In this document: positions 31,656-39,250 of the stretch, one piece after another
Layout: each line of letters opens with the position of its first letter
Numbering within the stretch: position 1 is the stretch's first letter
Assembly: GCA_934446475.1 (NCBI GenBank)
Contig: CAKSEH010000015.1
Span: 1-46,589, forward strand
From: an uncultured Eubacteriales bacterium
GTDB lineage: Bacteria; Bacillota; Clostridia; Oscillospirales; Acutalibacteraceae
Length of the DNA stretch: 46,589 nt
Direction: 5' to 3'
Program-made: the position numbers and the translations under genes
The notes under the pieces: model-generated
What the model saw: only the letters and a program-made list of their open reading frames with translations
What the model was told of the DNA's origin: nothing
The model's database searches: none

Positions 31656-32690
31656 TTAAGAAAATGTTGTGACAACCTTCTGTTTATCCGGTATGCAAAC
31701 CCAGGTTCTGCCCCTGTTCAAGGTTATTTTATTACCCTCGGCATCGGTAAATGTAAATGCATTTGCGGCAGCGCCCTTACTCCAGTTTATTTTCTGATAA
31801 GTACCGTTTGTTATATAGTAACCGTCACCCGACTGCAGATCGACCTTGCGGTGATAATTGTCCGGATAAAACGATATCGAAGTGTTTAAAACAAGAATAT
31901 TTGTTATCGAAGTTGTCTCTCCGGTCTTATAATCTTTCCTTACGGTGCCGTTGACGGAGCGGACATATGTTTTTGACGCATCATCAAATGTGAAAGTTGC
32001 CTTACAGCTTGTGCTGAACGGAACGGTCACAACATTTGCGGCACCGTCCGAAAGGCTTATTATCTTATCTTTTTCCGCAAACTGCTGCCAGGTTCCCGTT
32101 TTCTTTGCAGCCATATCGAATTTCCCCGAAAGACCGCTGTAAAGGCTCTCGCTCATCGCATAAAGAGTATGCTCTTTGGCAAGACCGTTCTTTATTCTCT
32201 GAGAACCGAGAACACCGGTATCTATAGACTGATCGTCAATATCCTTAAGGTGCGGCTTGCAGTAAAGATTATCCTGACCGCAGTGAACATAAACCGCATC
32301 ATTTCCGAGTGCCAGATCTACATAAGGATATCTTGCCGACCTTACGGGTCCTATCTGCCCTACCGACGATATATCCTGATAAACCGCCATAAGACGGGTT
32401 ATTCCGCCCTCAACCTCGGTTTCGTAAACTATATCGGCTTTATTTACGCCTGTTTGCACGGGCTGTGCTATACCGATATTGTTTATCATTATAGCAACAG
32501 GCCTTTTTGCCGCTTTATCGGCAGATATTTCGGTACCGGTAAGCGGATTTAATATTTCCTCGCCTTTTTGAATTTCGGTTTTTACCGACGATCCTGAGGA
32601 TGTTTTATCGGCAGCCGGAGGGTCTATACTGCATCCGGCAAGCATAACCGAAAGCGCAATAAGCATTAAGGCAGTTAACTTTTTAAACAT
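31656..32690 (-). CDS. DUF3048 lipoprotein (YerB-like)
   Basis: 344 aa. The signal MFKKLTALMLIALSV ends in the lipobox MLAGC (cysteine about residue 20), followed by a Ser/Lys-rich linker. The body has the DUF3048 marks: NPLTG, RPVAIMINN, ADIVYETEVEGGITRLMAVYQD and GPVRSARYPYVDLA. Family members are surface lipoproteins of uncertain role. The conserved C-terminal end (NRGRTWVCIPDKQKVV) is intact. First gene of an operon with galT and two carriers; its leader contains structured element copy B. Confidence 0.9.
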   Translation of the reverse strand: MFKKLTALMLIALSVMLAGCSIDPPAADKTSSGSSVKTEIQKGEEILNPLTGTEISADKAAKRPVAIMINNIGIAQPVQTGVNKADIVYETEVEGGITRLMAVYQDISSVGQIGPVRSARYPYVDLALGNDAVYVHCGQDNLYCKPHLKDIDDQSIDTGVLGSQRIKNGLAKEHTLYAMSESLYSGLSGKFDMAAKKTGTWQQFAEKDKIISLSDGAANVVTVPFSTSCKATFTFDDASKTYVRSVNGTVRKDYKTGETTSITNILVLNTSISFYPDNYHRKVDLQSGDGYYITNGTYQKINWSKGAAANAFTFTDAEGNKITLNRGRTWVCIPDKQKVVTTFS

Positions 32691-32779
32691 AATAACAATC
32701 TCCCAATGAAAAATCTTATAACCTAACGCAGATGTCCCCCGCCTTAAAAGACGGGTTTTATTTCAGTCTTTGGCAAAAG

Positions 32780-32874
32780 AGTGTAATCTCCCGCATCAAA
32801 TCCCGAGGAGCTAACGCTCCTTTGCGTGGCTTGCAATCAGCCGCAAGCTCTGCTCCTTTCAGACAAAGCAGAGT
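32780..32874 (-). ncRNA. structured element, copy B
   Basis: Reads leftward with stems CTCTGCT/AGCAGAG, then CTTGC/GCAAG, then GGAGC-GTTA-GCTCC, all closely spaced. It matches copy A in 71 of 95 positions. About 25 bases after the block is a GCC-rich stem (32738-32743 and 32750-32755), and then the shared GCGTTAGG (32729-32722). A TTGCTT/N17/TATAAT promoter points directly into it, so it is probably transcribed, either as the leader of the DUF3048 operon or as an RNA. It may derive from the end of an IS200/IS605-type element; this was not proven. Confidence 0.55.
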
Positions 32875-32893
32875 GTTGCTCCGACTTAAAAAT

Positions 32894-32922
32894 ATTATAC
32901 TATTGCGAAATGAATTAAGCAA
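32894..32922 (-). promoter_or_regulatory. promoter of the DUF3048-galT operon / element B
   Basis: Leftward -35 TTGCTT (32922-32917), 17-base spacer, -10 TATAAT (32899-32894). Transcription would begin near 32887, about 13 bases before the structured element, leaving a leader of nearly 200 bases before the DUF3048 gene. Confidence 0.65.
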
Positions 32923-33053
32923 GAGGAATTCAAAAGAAAAATCTTAATTTTTTTATAAACAATATAACCGGACAAATTTCCCGCTGCCGGGAAGCATCGT
33001 GCCCCGATCGTATTGTCTAAGGCTCTTAAAAACCGAAAAAATTAAAAAAGTTC

Positions 33054-33082
33054 TTGACACAAAATGAAATATGTGGTAATCT
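33054..33082 (+). promoter_or_regulatory. promoter of the DUF2325-DUF3793-flavodoxin operon
   Basis: -35 TTGACA (33054-33059), 17-base spacer, -10 TAATCT (33077-33082). The predicted start point near 33089 coincides with the left edge of operator 1. Confidence 0.6.
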
Positions 33083-33088
33083 AAGCAT

Positions 33089-33106
33089 AGTTAGCAAAGG
33101 CTAACT
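33089..33106. promoter_or_regulatory. DtxR-like operator 1
   Basis: Perfect palindromic arms AGTTAGC and GCTAACT around AAAG. The core GTTAGC-N4-GCTAAC recurs at 33147-33162. It resembles the TTAGGTTAGGCTAACCTAA class bound by DtxR/IdeR iron regulators. It covers the transcription start region. Confidence 0.65.
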
Positions 33107-33146
33107 GACTTTCGCCGGGGACGCCCGGTTAAATTTCAGGATATCG

Positions 33147-33162
33147 GTTAGCGTATGCTAAC
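33147..33162. promoter_or_regulatory. DtxR-like operator 2
   Basis: GTTAGCGTATGCTAAC, the same arms as operator 1, with centre-to-centre distance 57 bp. It ends only a few bases before the ribosome binding site at 33165-33173. A GC hairpin (CCGGG/CCCGG, 33114-33128) lies between the two operators. Confidence 0.65.
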
Positions 33163-33181
33163 TTAAAAGGAGGAACTTAAA

Positions 33182-33460
33182 ATCAGCGTTGTTATACTCG
33201 GCGGTAATGAATGTATGGTAAGCAAATACAATGAGATCTGCAAAGCCTATAACTGCAAGGCTAAAATATATTCAAAAATGTGCGGAGGTCTTAAGGGACT
33301 CGGAACACCGGACATTGCAATATTTTTTACGGGTACTATGTCGCATAAAATGCTGCGTTTTGCGGAAAGCTCTTTAAAAAGCACAACAAAAATCGCACGC
33401 AGTCGCTCAGGTTCTGCTTCCGCCCTTAAAAACATACTCGAAGGGCTTACAAGAGCCTAA
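33182..33460 (+). CDS. DUF2325 domain protein, apparent ATC start
   Basis: 92 aa if read from ATC at 33182. AAAAGGAGG (33165-33173) is placed exactly 8 bases before this ATC, and the residues that follow (SVVILGGNECMV) are the standard opening strand of DUF2325. The first ATG in frame is 33215, which would remove that strand and lies 41 bases from any ribosome site. No ATG, GTG or TTG exists in frame between. Later marks are KMCGGLKGLGTPDIAIFFTGTMSHKML and SRSGSASALKNIL. DUF2325 proteins are small, often cysteine-containing, and appear beside iron and redox genes. First gene of a three-gene operon. Confidence 0.8.
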   Translation: MSVVILGGNECMVSKYNEICKAYNCKAKIYSKMCGGLKGLGTPDIAIFFTGTMSHKMLRFAESSLKSTTKIARSRSGSASALKNILEGLTRA

Positions 33461-33480
33461 AAACAAATAAGGAGTCAATT

Positions 33481-34029
33481 ATGTCTGAAGAGCTTATAAT
33501 AAGGCACTGTTCCCCAACTCTTGCAGGAATGAAAGCAGGAAGTCTTTTTGCCTGCGAATACCCCTCTGAAAAACAAATGAATTCGGAGATAGGAGCAATC
33601 AACAAAAAACTTAAGTCGGGCGGAGTGAGAGTATTGCCCGTTATACGGGGAAACCGGGCGCTTGTTTATATATACAGACCGAAAGCTCTCAAAAAAGCTT
33701 TTGAAAATGCACAGGCAAAGGAAATACTTAAAAATACGGGCTATGAGGGCCTGGAATCGGAAAAGTGCGTTGTAAAACTTATGAAAAAGCTCAGAACAAA
33801 CGAAGAATTTCCTCACGAAATAGGTCTTTTTCTCGGATATCCTCCCGAGGATGTGGCAGGATTTATGAAAAACGGTGCAAAGAAAAGCAAAATCACGGGT
33901 TTGTGGAGGGTCTACGGCAACGAAGAAGCGGCAAATAAAATTTTTGCAAAATACAAAAAATGCAGTGAAGTATATTTAAAAGAGTTTAAAAAAGGAAGAA
34001 CTCTTGAAAAACTCACGGTTAATTTTTGA
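33481..34029 (+). CDS. DUF3793 family protein
   Basis: 182 aa, soluble and basic. Family marks: HCSPTLAGMKAGSLFACEYP near the start, VLPVIRGNRALVYIYRPKAL, and FPHEIGLFLGYPPEDVAGFM followed by GLWRVYGNEEAANKIFAKYK. In Clostridia this family is commonly encoded beside flavodoxin and iron-uptake genes, which agrees with the DtxR-like operators upstream. The biochemical role is unknown. AAGGAG precedes the start by about 8 bases. The flavodoxin gene begins 14 bases later. Confidence 0.9.
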   Translation: MSEELIIRHCSPTLAGMKAGSLFACEYPSEKQMNSEIGAINKKLKSGGVRVLPVIRGNRALVYIYRPKALKKAFENAQAKEILKNTGYEGLESEKCVVKLMKKLRTNEEFPHEIGLFLGYPPEDVAGFMKNGAKKSKITGLWRVYGNEEAANKIFAKYKKCSEVYLKEFKKGRTLEKLTVNF

Positions 34030-34043
34030 AAGGAGTTATTTTT

Positions 34044-34469
34044 ATGATTAAAACAGCAGTTGTTTATTGGAGCGGAACCGGAAATACCGAGAATATGGCT
34101 TCGTCGGTACTTGAGGGTGCAAAGGAAAAGGGGGCTCAGGCAGAGCTTTTCACTGCGGCTGAATTCACCCCCGAACTTGCGGAAAGTTTTGACAGCATAG
34201 CTTTCGGCTGCCCTGCTATGGGAGCGGAAGTCCTCGAAGAGGATGAGTTTGAGCCGATGTTTTCGGCTGTTTTGCCGAAGCTTAAAGATAAGAAAATTTC
34301 GCTTTTCGGTTCTTACGGCTGGGGAGACGGCGAATGGATGCGCAACTGGGAGGATACCTGCCGCCAAAGCGGCGCCGTCCTTGTTTGCGACAGTGTTATA
34401 TGCAACGATACTCCCGACGAAGAAGCTCTTGCATCCTGCAAGGCTCTCGGCGCCGCTTTGGCCCGGTAA
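34044..34469 (+). CDS. flavodoxin (short chain)
   Basis: 141-aa FMN electron carrier. FMN loop: VVYWSGTGNTENMA (residues about 7-20). Second loop: AFGCPAMGAEVLEE. Third: FGSYGWGDGEWMRNWE. Start ATG 34044 with AAAGGAG about 8 bases before it; an upstream in-frame ATG at 34026 lies inside the previous gene. Flavodoxins typically replace ferredoxin when iron is scarce, matching the putative iron operators. Last gene of the operon. Confidence 0.93.
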   Translation: MIKTAVVYWSGTGNTENMASSVLEGAKEKGAQAELFTAAEFTPELAESFDSIAFGCPAMGAEVLEEDEFEPMFSAVLPKLKDKKISLFGSYGWGDGEWMRNWEDTCRQSGAVLVCDSVICNDTPDEEALASCKALGAALAR

Positions 34470-34521
34470 TTTCTTCGGCGCCGAAACGCCGAAGTCAAAT
34501 TTAAATTACATCGGCTGACGA

Positions 34522-34560
34522 CCGTTACCCTGCAACACGCAGGGTAACGGTATTTTTTTT
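34522..34560 (+). terminator. terminator of the flavodoxin operon
   Basis: Perfect 12-bp arms CCGTTACCCTGC and GCAGGGTAACGG with a 5-base loop, followed by TATTTTTTTT. Textbook intrinsic terminator. Confidence 0.92.
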
Positions 34561-34589
34561 CGAAAAGATGTAAAAAGATGAATTTTTTG

Positions 34590-34618
34590 TTGTTTTTAAT
34601 CGGATGTTATTGTATAAT
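34590..34618 (+). promoter_or_regulatory. promoter of the cysteine desulfurase operon
   Basis: -35 TTGTTT (34590-34595), 17-base spacer, -10 TATAAT (34613-34618). The start codon TTG at 34651 follows after about 25 bases of leader. Confidence 0.6.
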
Positions 34619-34650
34619 AGTATAGTATATTTATTTAGGAAGTGTAACAC

Positions 34651-35793
34651 TTGGCTGAGATTATATATCTCGATAACAGTTCGACAACAAAGCCCTGCAA
34701 AGAGTCGATAAAGGCTGTAGACACTGCTCTTTCGGAAAATTGGGGTAATCCGTCGTCGCTGCATATTTTGGGGATGAAAGCGGAGGAGACCGTAAATAAT
34801 GCGAGAAACGCCGTAGCCTCGCTGCTTAAAGTAAGAGACGATGAAATATACTTCACAGGAAGCGGAACAGAAGGCAACAACACCGCAATATTAGGCGCCG
34901 CTTTCGCCCGTGCAAAGCGAGGCAACCGAATAGTAACGACCTCGGTTGAGCACCCTTCGGTTCTCGAAACGGTAAAAAGACTTGAAGAAACGGGTTTTGA
35001 GGTTATAAGAGTATCGCCCGATAAAGACGGGGTCGTAGATCCGAATAAACTTGAGGCGGCAATAAATGATAAGACCGTTCTTGTAAGTATGATGCTTGTA
35101 AACAACGAAACCGGGGCGATTATGCCGGTACAGGCTGCAAAACAGGCTATACTTAAAAAAAGAGCTCCGGCACTTCTGCACTGTGACGGTGTTCAGGCGT
35201 TCGGTAAAATGCCGATAGACCCGAACTCTTTGGGGGCGGACCTTTTTACCGCAAGTGCACATAAAATACACGGTCCTAAAGGCATAGGCGTTTTGTATAT
35301 AAAAAAAGGCGTTACCGTAAAGCCTCTCATAACAGGCGGGGGACAGGAGCGTGGTATGCGCTCCGGAACCGAAAGCGTGCCTTTGGCAGCCGGTATGGGA
35401 GCGGCGATATCCGCTCTTATTGACCCGAAAACGGAGCTTAAAAAAATAAAGGAACTTAATCTCTATGCAAGAAAGGCACTTCTCGAAACCGGACTTGTCC
35501 GTATAAATTCATCCGAAGAAGCCCTTCCCTACATACTTAACATTTCCGTTTTGGGATACCGCTCGGAAACCTTGCTCCACTTTCTTGAAAACAGAAAAAT
35601 TTTTGTTTCCTCGGGAAGTGCGTGCGCAAAAGGCAAAGGAAGTTATGTTTTAAAAGAGTGCGGATTTGATAAGAGAACGATTGACAGCGCACTCAGACTG
35701 AGTTTTTCAAGATATAATAAAAAAGAAGAAATAGATGTGCTTGCCGCCGCCCTGCGTGACGCTGCGGCAACTCTCAGAAGGGCAGACCTATGA
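34651..35793 (+). CDS. cysteine desulfurase (NifS/IscS-like)
   Basis: 380 aa, PLP enzyme that removes sulfur from cysteine as a persulfide. The PLP lysine is in TASAHKIHGPKGIG and the persulfide cysteine in SSGSACAKGKGSYVL. YLDNSSTTKPCKESI is the usual N-terminus. TTG start at 34651 with GGAAG upstream. The thiI start overlaps its stop by four bases, so it very likely supplies sulfur for tRNA 4-thiouridine rather than serving general Fe-S assembly. No IscU-type scaffold is nearby. Confidence 0.93.
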   Translation: MAEIIYLDNSSTTKPCKESIKAVDTALSENWGNPSSLHILGMKAEETVNNARNAVASLLKVRDDEIYFTGSGTEGNNTAILGAAFARAKRGNRIVTTSVEHPSVLETVKRLEETGFEVIRVSPDKDGVVDPNKLEAAINDKTVLVSMMLVNNETGAIMPVQAAKQAILKKRAPALLHCDGVQAFGKMPIDPNSLGADLFTASAHKIHGPKGIGVLYIKKGVTVKPLITGGGQERGMRSGTESVPLAAGMGAAISALIDPKTELKKIKELNLYARKALLETGLVRINSSEEALPYILNISVLGYRSETLLHFLENRKIFVSSGSACAKGKGSYVLKECGFDKRTIDSALRLSFSRYNKKEEIDVLAAALRDAAATLRRADL

Positions 35794-36959
35794 AAGAAGT
35801 TATACTTATAAAGGACGGAGAGCTTTCCTTAAAAGGTCTCAACAGATGCGTTTTTGAAGATAAAATGATACACAGCATACGCCGCAGATTAAAACCGCTC
35901 GGAGAGGTTAAAATAAGAAAGGCGCAGTCTGCGGTTTATATAGAGCCTCAAAGCGAGGATTTTGATTTTGAGGAGGCTCTTAAAAGAGTGAGCCTTATTT
36001 TCGGAATAGCGGCTTTTTCAAGAGCCTGCGTTTGCGAAAAGGATCTTGAGTCTATAAAAAAAACAGCTCCGGAGTATTTGAAAGAAACCCTCTGCGGCGT
36101 TTCCACGTTTAAAGTTGAGGCAAAAAGAGCGGATAAGAATTTTCCTTTCAAATCCCCCGAGATATGCGCAAGTCTCGGCGAAGTTTTGCTTGACAGTTTT
36201 CCGAATCTTTCGGTTGACGTTCACTCTCCCGATGTGATTGTTACGGTTGAAATAAGAGATTTCGGTGCTTATATAAGGGCAGGTCAGATAAAAGGGGCGG
36301 GAGGACTGCCCACTGGTACCGCCGGCAAAGCCGCAGTCTTAATATCGGGCGGAATTGACAGTCCCGCTGCCGCCTGGACTATGGCAAAAAGAGGGGTTAC
36401 CTTAAACGCAATCCACTTTGCAAGTCCTCCTTACACAAGCCCGAGGGCGGAACAGAAGGTTAAAACTCTGCTTTCCAAAGTTTCGGCATACAGCGGCAGA
36501 ATAAAGCTTGCCGTTGTTCCGTTTACAGAGATCCAGGAGGAAATAGGAAAGCACTGCCCCGAGGATTTCTTCACCCTTATTATGCGCAGAATGATGATGA
36601 GGATAGCCTGCAGAGTGGCAAGAGAAAACGAGTGCGCTGCGCTTATAACGGGAGAAAGCTTAGGGCAGGTTGCAAGCCAGACTCTTCCCGCACTTGCCGT
36701 TACCGACAGTGTATGCGATATGCCGGTAATGCGTCCGCTGATAGGAATGGATAAAGAAGAAATAGTTACTATATCAAAAAAGATAGACGCCTTTGAGACA
36801 TCCATTCTCCCCTATGAGGATTGCTGCACGGTTTTCACACCTAAACATCCTCATACAAGACCCAAACCCGGTCAGTGCGAGGCGGCGGAAGCGGAGCTTG
36901 ATATTGAACCGCTTATTGAGAGAGCTGTAAACGGAATAGAATACACAGTAATAGAATAA
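35790..36959 (+). CDS. thiI: tRNA 4-thiouridine sulfurtransferase
   Basis: 389 aa. THUMP region in the first 170 residues (ILIKDGELSLKGLNRCVFE is the family start), then the PP-loop AVLISGGIDSPAAAWTMAKRG. GESLGQVASQTLPALAV and PYEDCCTVFTPKHPHTRPKPG contain the conserved catalytic-region cysteines. The C-terminal rhodanese domain of the E. coli enzyme is absent, as in most Firmicutes, which use a dedicated NifS partner, here the gene immediately upstream with a four-base overlap. Confidence 0.95.
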   Translation: MKEVILIKDGELSLKGLNRCVFEDKMIHSIRRRLKPLGEVKIRKAQSAVYIEPQSEDFDFEEALKRVSLIFGIAAFSRACVCEKDLESIKKTAPEYLKETLCGVSTFKVEAKRADKNFPFKSPEICASLGEVLLDSFPNLSVDVHSPDVIVTVEIRDFGAYIRAGQIKGAGGLPTGTAGKAAVLISGGIDSPAAAWTMAKRGVTLNAIHFASPPYTSPRAEQKVKTLLSKVSAYSGRIKLAVVPFTEIQEEIGKHCPEDFFTLIMRRMMMRIACRVARENECAALITGESLGQVASQTLPALAVTDSVCDMPVMRPLIGMDKEEIVTISKKIDAFETSILPYEDCCTVFTPKHPHTRPKPGQCEAAEAELDIEPLIERAVNGIEYTVIE

Positions 36960-36977
36960 TATTTTGGAGGAAGTCAA

Positions 36978-38282
36978 ATGCAGCAAAATATAAAGGTAGA
37001 TATGGTGTATTACCGCACGCCTTCCGATTTTGAAATGGAATTTAACCTCTGCGGTTGCTGCCATATGCGTCTGCTTTCGGAAAAAGCTCAGGACAGACAA
37101 AGTCTTATAAGGTCACTTGCAAGAGCCGTATCAAGAAGCAGAATTATTATAGCCTGCGGTCCTCTGTTTGATAAGGACGGTCTCATACCACTCGTTGCCG
37201 CTGCTATCGGCACAAAGACGCAGCAGATATCAAACCGTGATTATGGCATAAATTCCGAAGGATATACGGACATTATAAAGGGTTCGACACCGCTTGTCAC
37301 TCCGGACGGATTTTTTTGCGGGTGTATAATTGAGAGCGGTCCGCAGTCTATTATAATTTTAAGCGATAACAGAGATTTAAGAAAACAGATTTTAAAAGAG
37401 CTTATTCACCCTTATATTTATGAACTCAGCACTATGCCCGAACCTGTCGCAGCGGCGCAGAACGATAATACCGCACCGGAAGAAGAAAACAGCGCTTTTG
37501 AAAGCGAAGAAAATCCTTCGGTTTTAAAGGAAACAGAAGAAACAGTGCCTGAACACGCCGAGGGACCCGAAAACTCCGGCACAACGAGCGGCGAAACAGC
37601 CGTCGATGTTTCGGCTGACAGTCTTTTGCCCGACGCCTCCGATGCAGACGCAGCCGCAAGCATTGCCGCAACGGTTGCAAAAATAACCGCAAGCATTGCA
37701 ATGGAGACCGAAAAGCTTAAAAACGAAACGGCTGCAAGCATATCCGAAATACCGACGGATATTGCGGGGAAAGCGGCGGAAATAACAAAGCCCGAGAAAG
37801 AACTCACAGAACAGAGTGAAGAAACGGAAGATACAAAAGAACAGACCGAGCCGAATACAAAAAGCTCAAACGAGATTTCGTTCGTTATGGATGACCCTGA
37901 GGAAGACGAAGAGGAGTATCCGAACGAAGAATTTGAGCAGGACGACGTTATGAATTCCCTTTATATCGAGCCGAGCGCTCCGACGCCCGCTTCGGTTGCT
38001 CAGTATGCTTCCGAATATACACCCTCAAAGGGCGACGAACTGTTTATTTCCGGTGATGATGAGGAAAGTTGGGATTTCGATTACGACGGCGACGGTGATC
38101 AGGACAGGGACGAAAAAAAGAAAGCTTCAAATCTAAGCATTTCAATTATAGCAGTCTCGGTAATATTGGTTCTTATAATTGTCGCTCTTGCCTATATACT
38201 TGTATATATACCTTACAGCAAAGGAATAGGTATGAGCACATATATTCATCAGATTTTCGGAACTTCTTCGAGTATGGTTTAA
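36978..38282 (+). CDS. membrane-anchored protein with a CinA/MoCF-like N-terminal domain
   Basis: 434 aa in three parts. Residues about 1-145 resemble the molybdopterin-binding/CinA N-terminal fold: QSLIRSLARAVSRSRIIIACG, DKDGLIPLVAAAIG and GSTPLVTPDGFFCGCIIESG followed by SIIILSD, but the LPGVPKEM-type motif is not kept. Residues about 150-375 are acidic low-complexity sequence (many Glu, Ala, Thr, Ser), probably disordered. One membrane helix lies near 388-411 (ISIIAVSVILVLIIVALAYI), followed by a 20-residue tail. It starts 18 bases after thiI with GGAGG upstream. The family is not named with certainty and the function is unknown. Confidence 0.65.
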   Translation: MQQNIKVDMVYYRTPSDFEMEFNLCGCCHMRLLSEKAQDRQSLIRSLARAVSRSRIIIACGPLFDKDGLIPLVAAAIGTKTQQISNRDYGINSEGYTDIIKGSTPLVTPDGFFCGCIIESGPQSIIILSDNRDLRKQILKELIHPYIYELSTMPEPVAAAQNDNTAPEEENSAFESEENPSVLKETEETVPEHAEGPENSGTTSGETAVDVSADSLLPDASDADAAASIAATVAKITASIAMETEKLKNETAASISEIPTDIAGKAAEITKPEKELTEQSEETEDTKEQTEPNTKSSNEISFVMDDPEEDEEEYPNEEFEQDDVMNSLYIEPSAPTPASVAQYASEYTPSKGDELFISGDDEESWDFDYDGDGDQDRDEKKKASNLSISIIAVSVILVLIIVALAYILVYIPYSKGIGMSTYIHQIFGTSSSMV

Positions 38283-38318
38283 TATCGTTATCACGGTAAG
38301 AAAGGGTGTTTTTAAACT

Positions 38319-38885
38319 ATGGCAGGTCTGCCGATTGCGATAAAATATGTTATCGTCTTTTTTGTATCTATGGTCCCCGTAGTTGAGCTGAGAGGAGCTA
38401 TCCCGATAGCTGAGAGTATGGGACTTAATATATTTATATATTATCCGATCGCAATATTAGGCAATCTTCTGCCTGTCCCCATAATCTACCTTTTCGCAAG
38501 GAAAGTGCTCCTTTGGGGAAAAGACAAAAAAGGAATAGGCAAATTTTTTAATTGGTGCCTCAACAAAGGCGAAAGAGGCGGCAAAAAGCTTAAATCGGCT
38601 GCCGGAGAAAGGGGGATTTTTTGGGCACTCCTTATTTTCGTCGGCATACCGTTGCCCGGTACCGGTGCCTGGACCGGAACTTTAGGTGCAAGCTTTTTAA
38701 ATCTTGATTTTAAAACAAGTATAGTTGCAGTATCATTGGGTGTTGTCCTTGCCGGAATAATAATGTCGCTCGGCAGTAAAATAGTAGCGGCGTTTGAATG
38801 GTTCGGAATAGCCGCTCTCGTTGCCGTTATCGCCGTTATTGTGATAGTATCGATGGTTATGAAAAACAAAAAGAAAGAAAACTGA
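38319..38885 (+). CDS. small multi-drug export family protein
   Basis: 188 aa with about five membrane helices. The PF06695 (Sm_multidrug_ex) signature is clear: SMVPVVELRGAIPIAESMGL near the start and IPLPGTGAWTGTLGASFLNL in the middle. Despite the family title, transport function has rarely been tested. 36 bases after the preceding gene, with a plausible AAGAAAGGG site, so probably the last gene of the nifS operon. No clear terminator follows before the short repeat at 39071. Confidence 0.88.
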   Translation: MAGLPIAIKYVIVFFVSMVPVVELRGAIPIAESMGLNIFIYYPIAILGNLLPVPIIYLFARKVLLWGKDKKGIGKFFNWCLNKGERGGKKLKSAAGERGIFWALLIFVGIPLPGTGAWTGTLGASFLNLDFKTSIVAVSLGVVLAGIIMSLGSKIVAAFEWFGIAALVAVIAVIVIVSMVMKNKKKEN

Positions 38886-39070
38886 AAATTTACATAGGTT
38901 ATGCCGACGGAATAATCTTCCTGGCCTAAACAATCGGAAAGTATTTTCACTTATGAGTTTGTATTTTTTAACCTTTTTTCAGTTTGTTGTTTAAAGTTTG
39001 AAAGTTATTAAAACGGCCCACGCACTTTTTCGGTATCGAATTTTTATGCCTGATCTTTATTTGAGCTTTT

Positions 39071-39112
39071 AACAATCCTTCAGAAAGCCGTATGGCTGAC
39101 TGAAGGGTATTC
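39071..39112 (-). repeat. dispersed repeat, copy 7 (minimal, reverse orientation)
   Basis: Only about 42 bp but carries both ends: AACAATCCTTCAG on the left and CTGAAGGGTATTC on the right, with an AGCC/GGCT stem between. It is the reverse orientation of all other copies. It could act as a terminator hairpin. Confidence 0.6.
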
Positions 39113-39161
39113 TTTTCTTGTGCTTTTTTGTAATTTGAATTTCCTATTTAAAATTCAGAAA

Positions 39162-39229
39162 CAAAAAAACGCTCCTTTCTGCCTTAAGCTGACGAGAATC
39201 GTACCCGTCACGCCCGACAAAAAAGGAGC
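39162..39229 (-). terminator. terminator of the AbrB-type gene
   Basis: Leftward arms GCTCCTTT (39229-39222) and AAAGGAGC (39178-39171) enclose an inner GACGGG/CCCGTC-type fold. Followed by GTTTTTTTG. It begins 21 bases after the stop. Confidence 0.6.
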
Positions 39230-39250
39230 CGACATTTATTCCGGTTTTGA

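Larger units (their letters stand above)
32691..33181. other. divergent control region
   Basis: No gene. Left part: leader and promoter of the leftward DUF3048 operon, with structured element B. The middle (32925-33050) is AT-rich with a CCGCTGCCGGG segment near 32980. Right part: promoter and two palindromic operators of the rightward DUF2325 operon. Confidence 0.65.
38886..39250. other. non-coding gap between convergent genes
   Basis: No gene. It contains the minimal repeat copy at 39071-39112 and the long-loop terminator of the abrB-like gene. The remainder is AT-rich and unremarkable. Confidence 0.55.

Noticed and set aside
37418..37807. Serine/alanine-rich leftward open frames of 89-129 codons
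   Set aside because: Antisense to the acidic low-complexity region of the 434-aa protein; composition is simply its complement.
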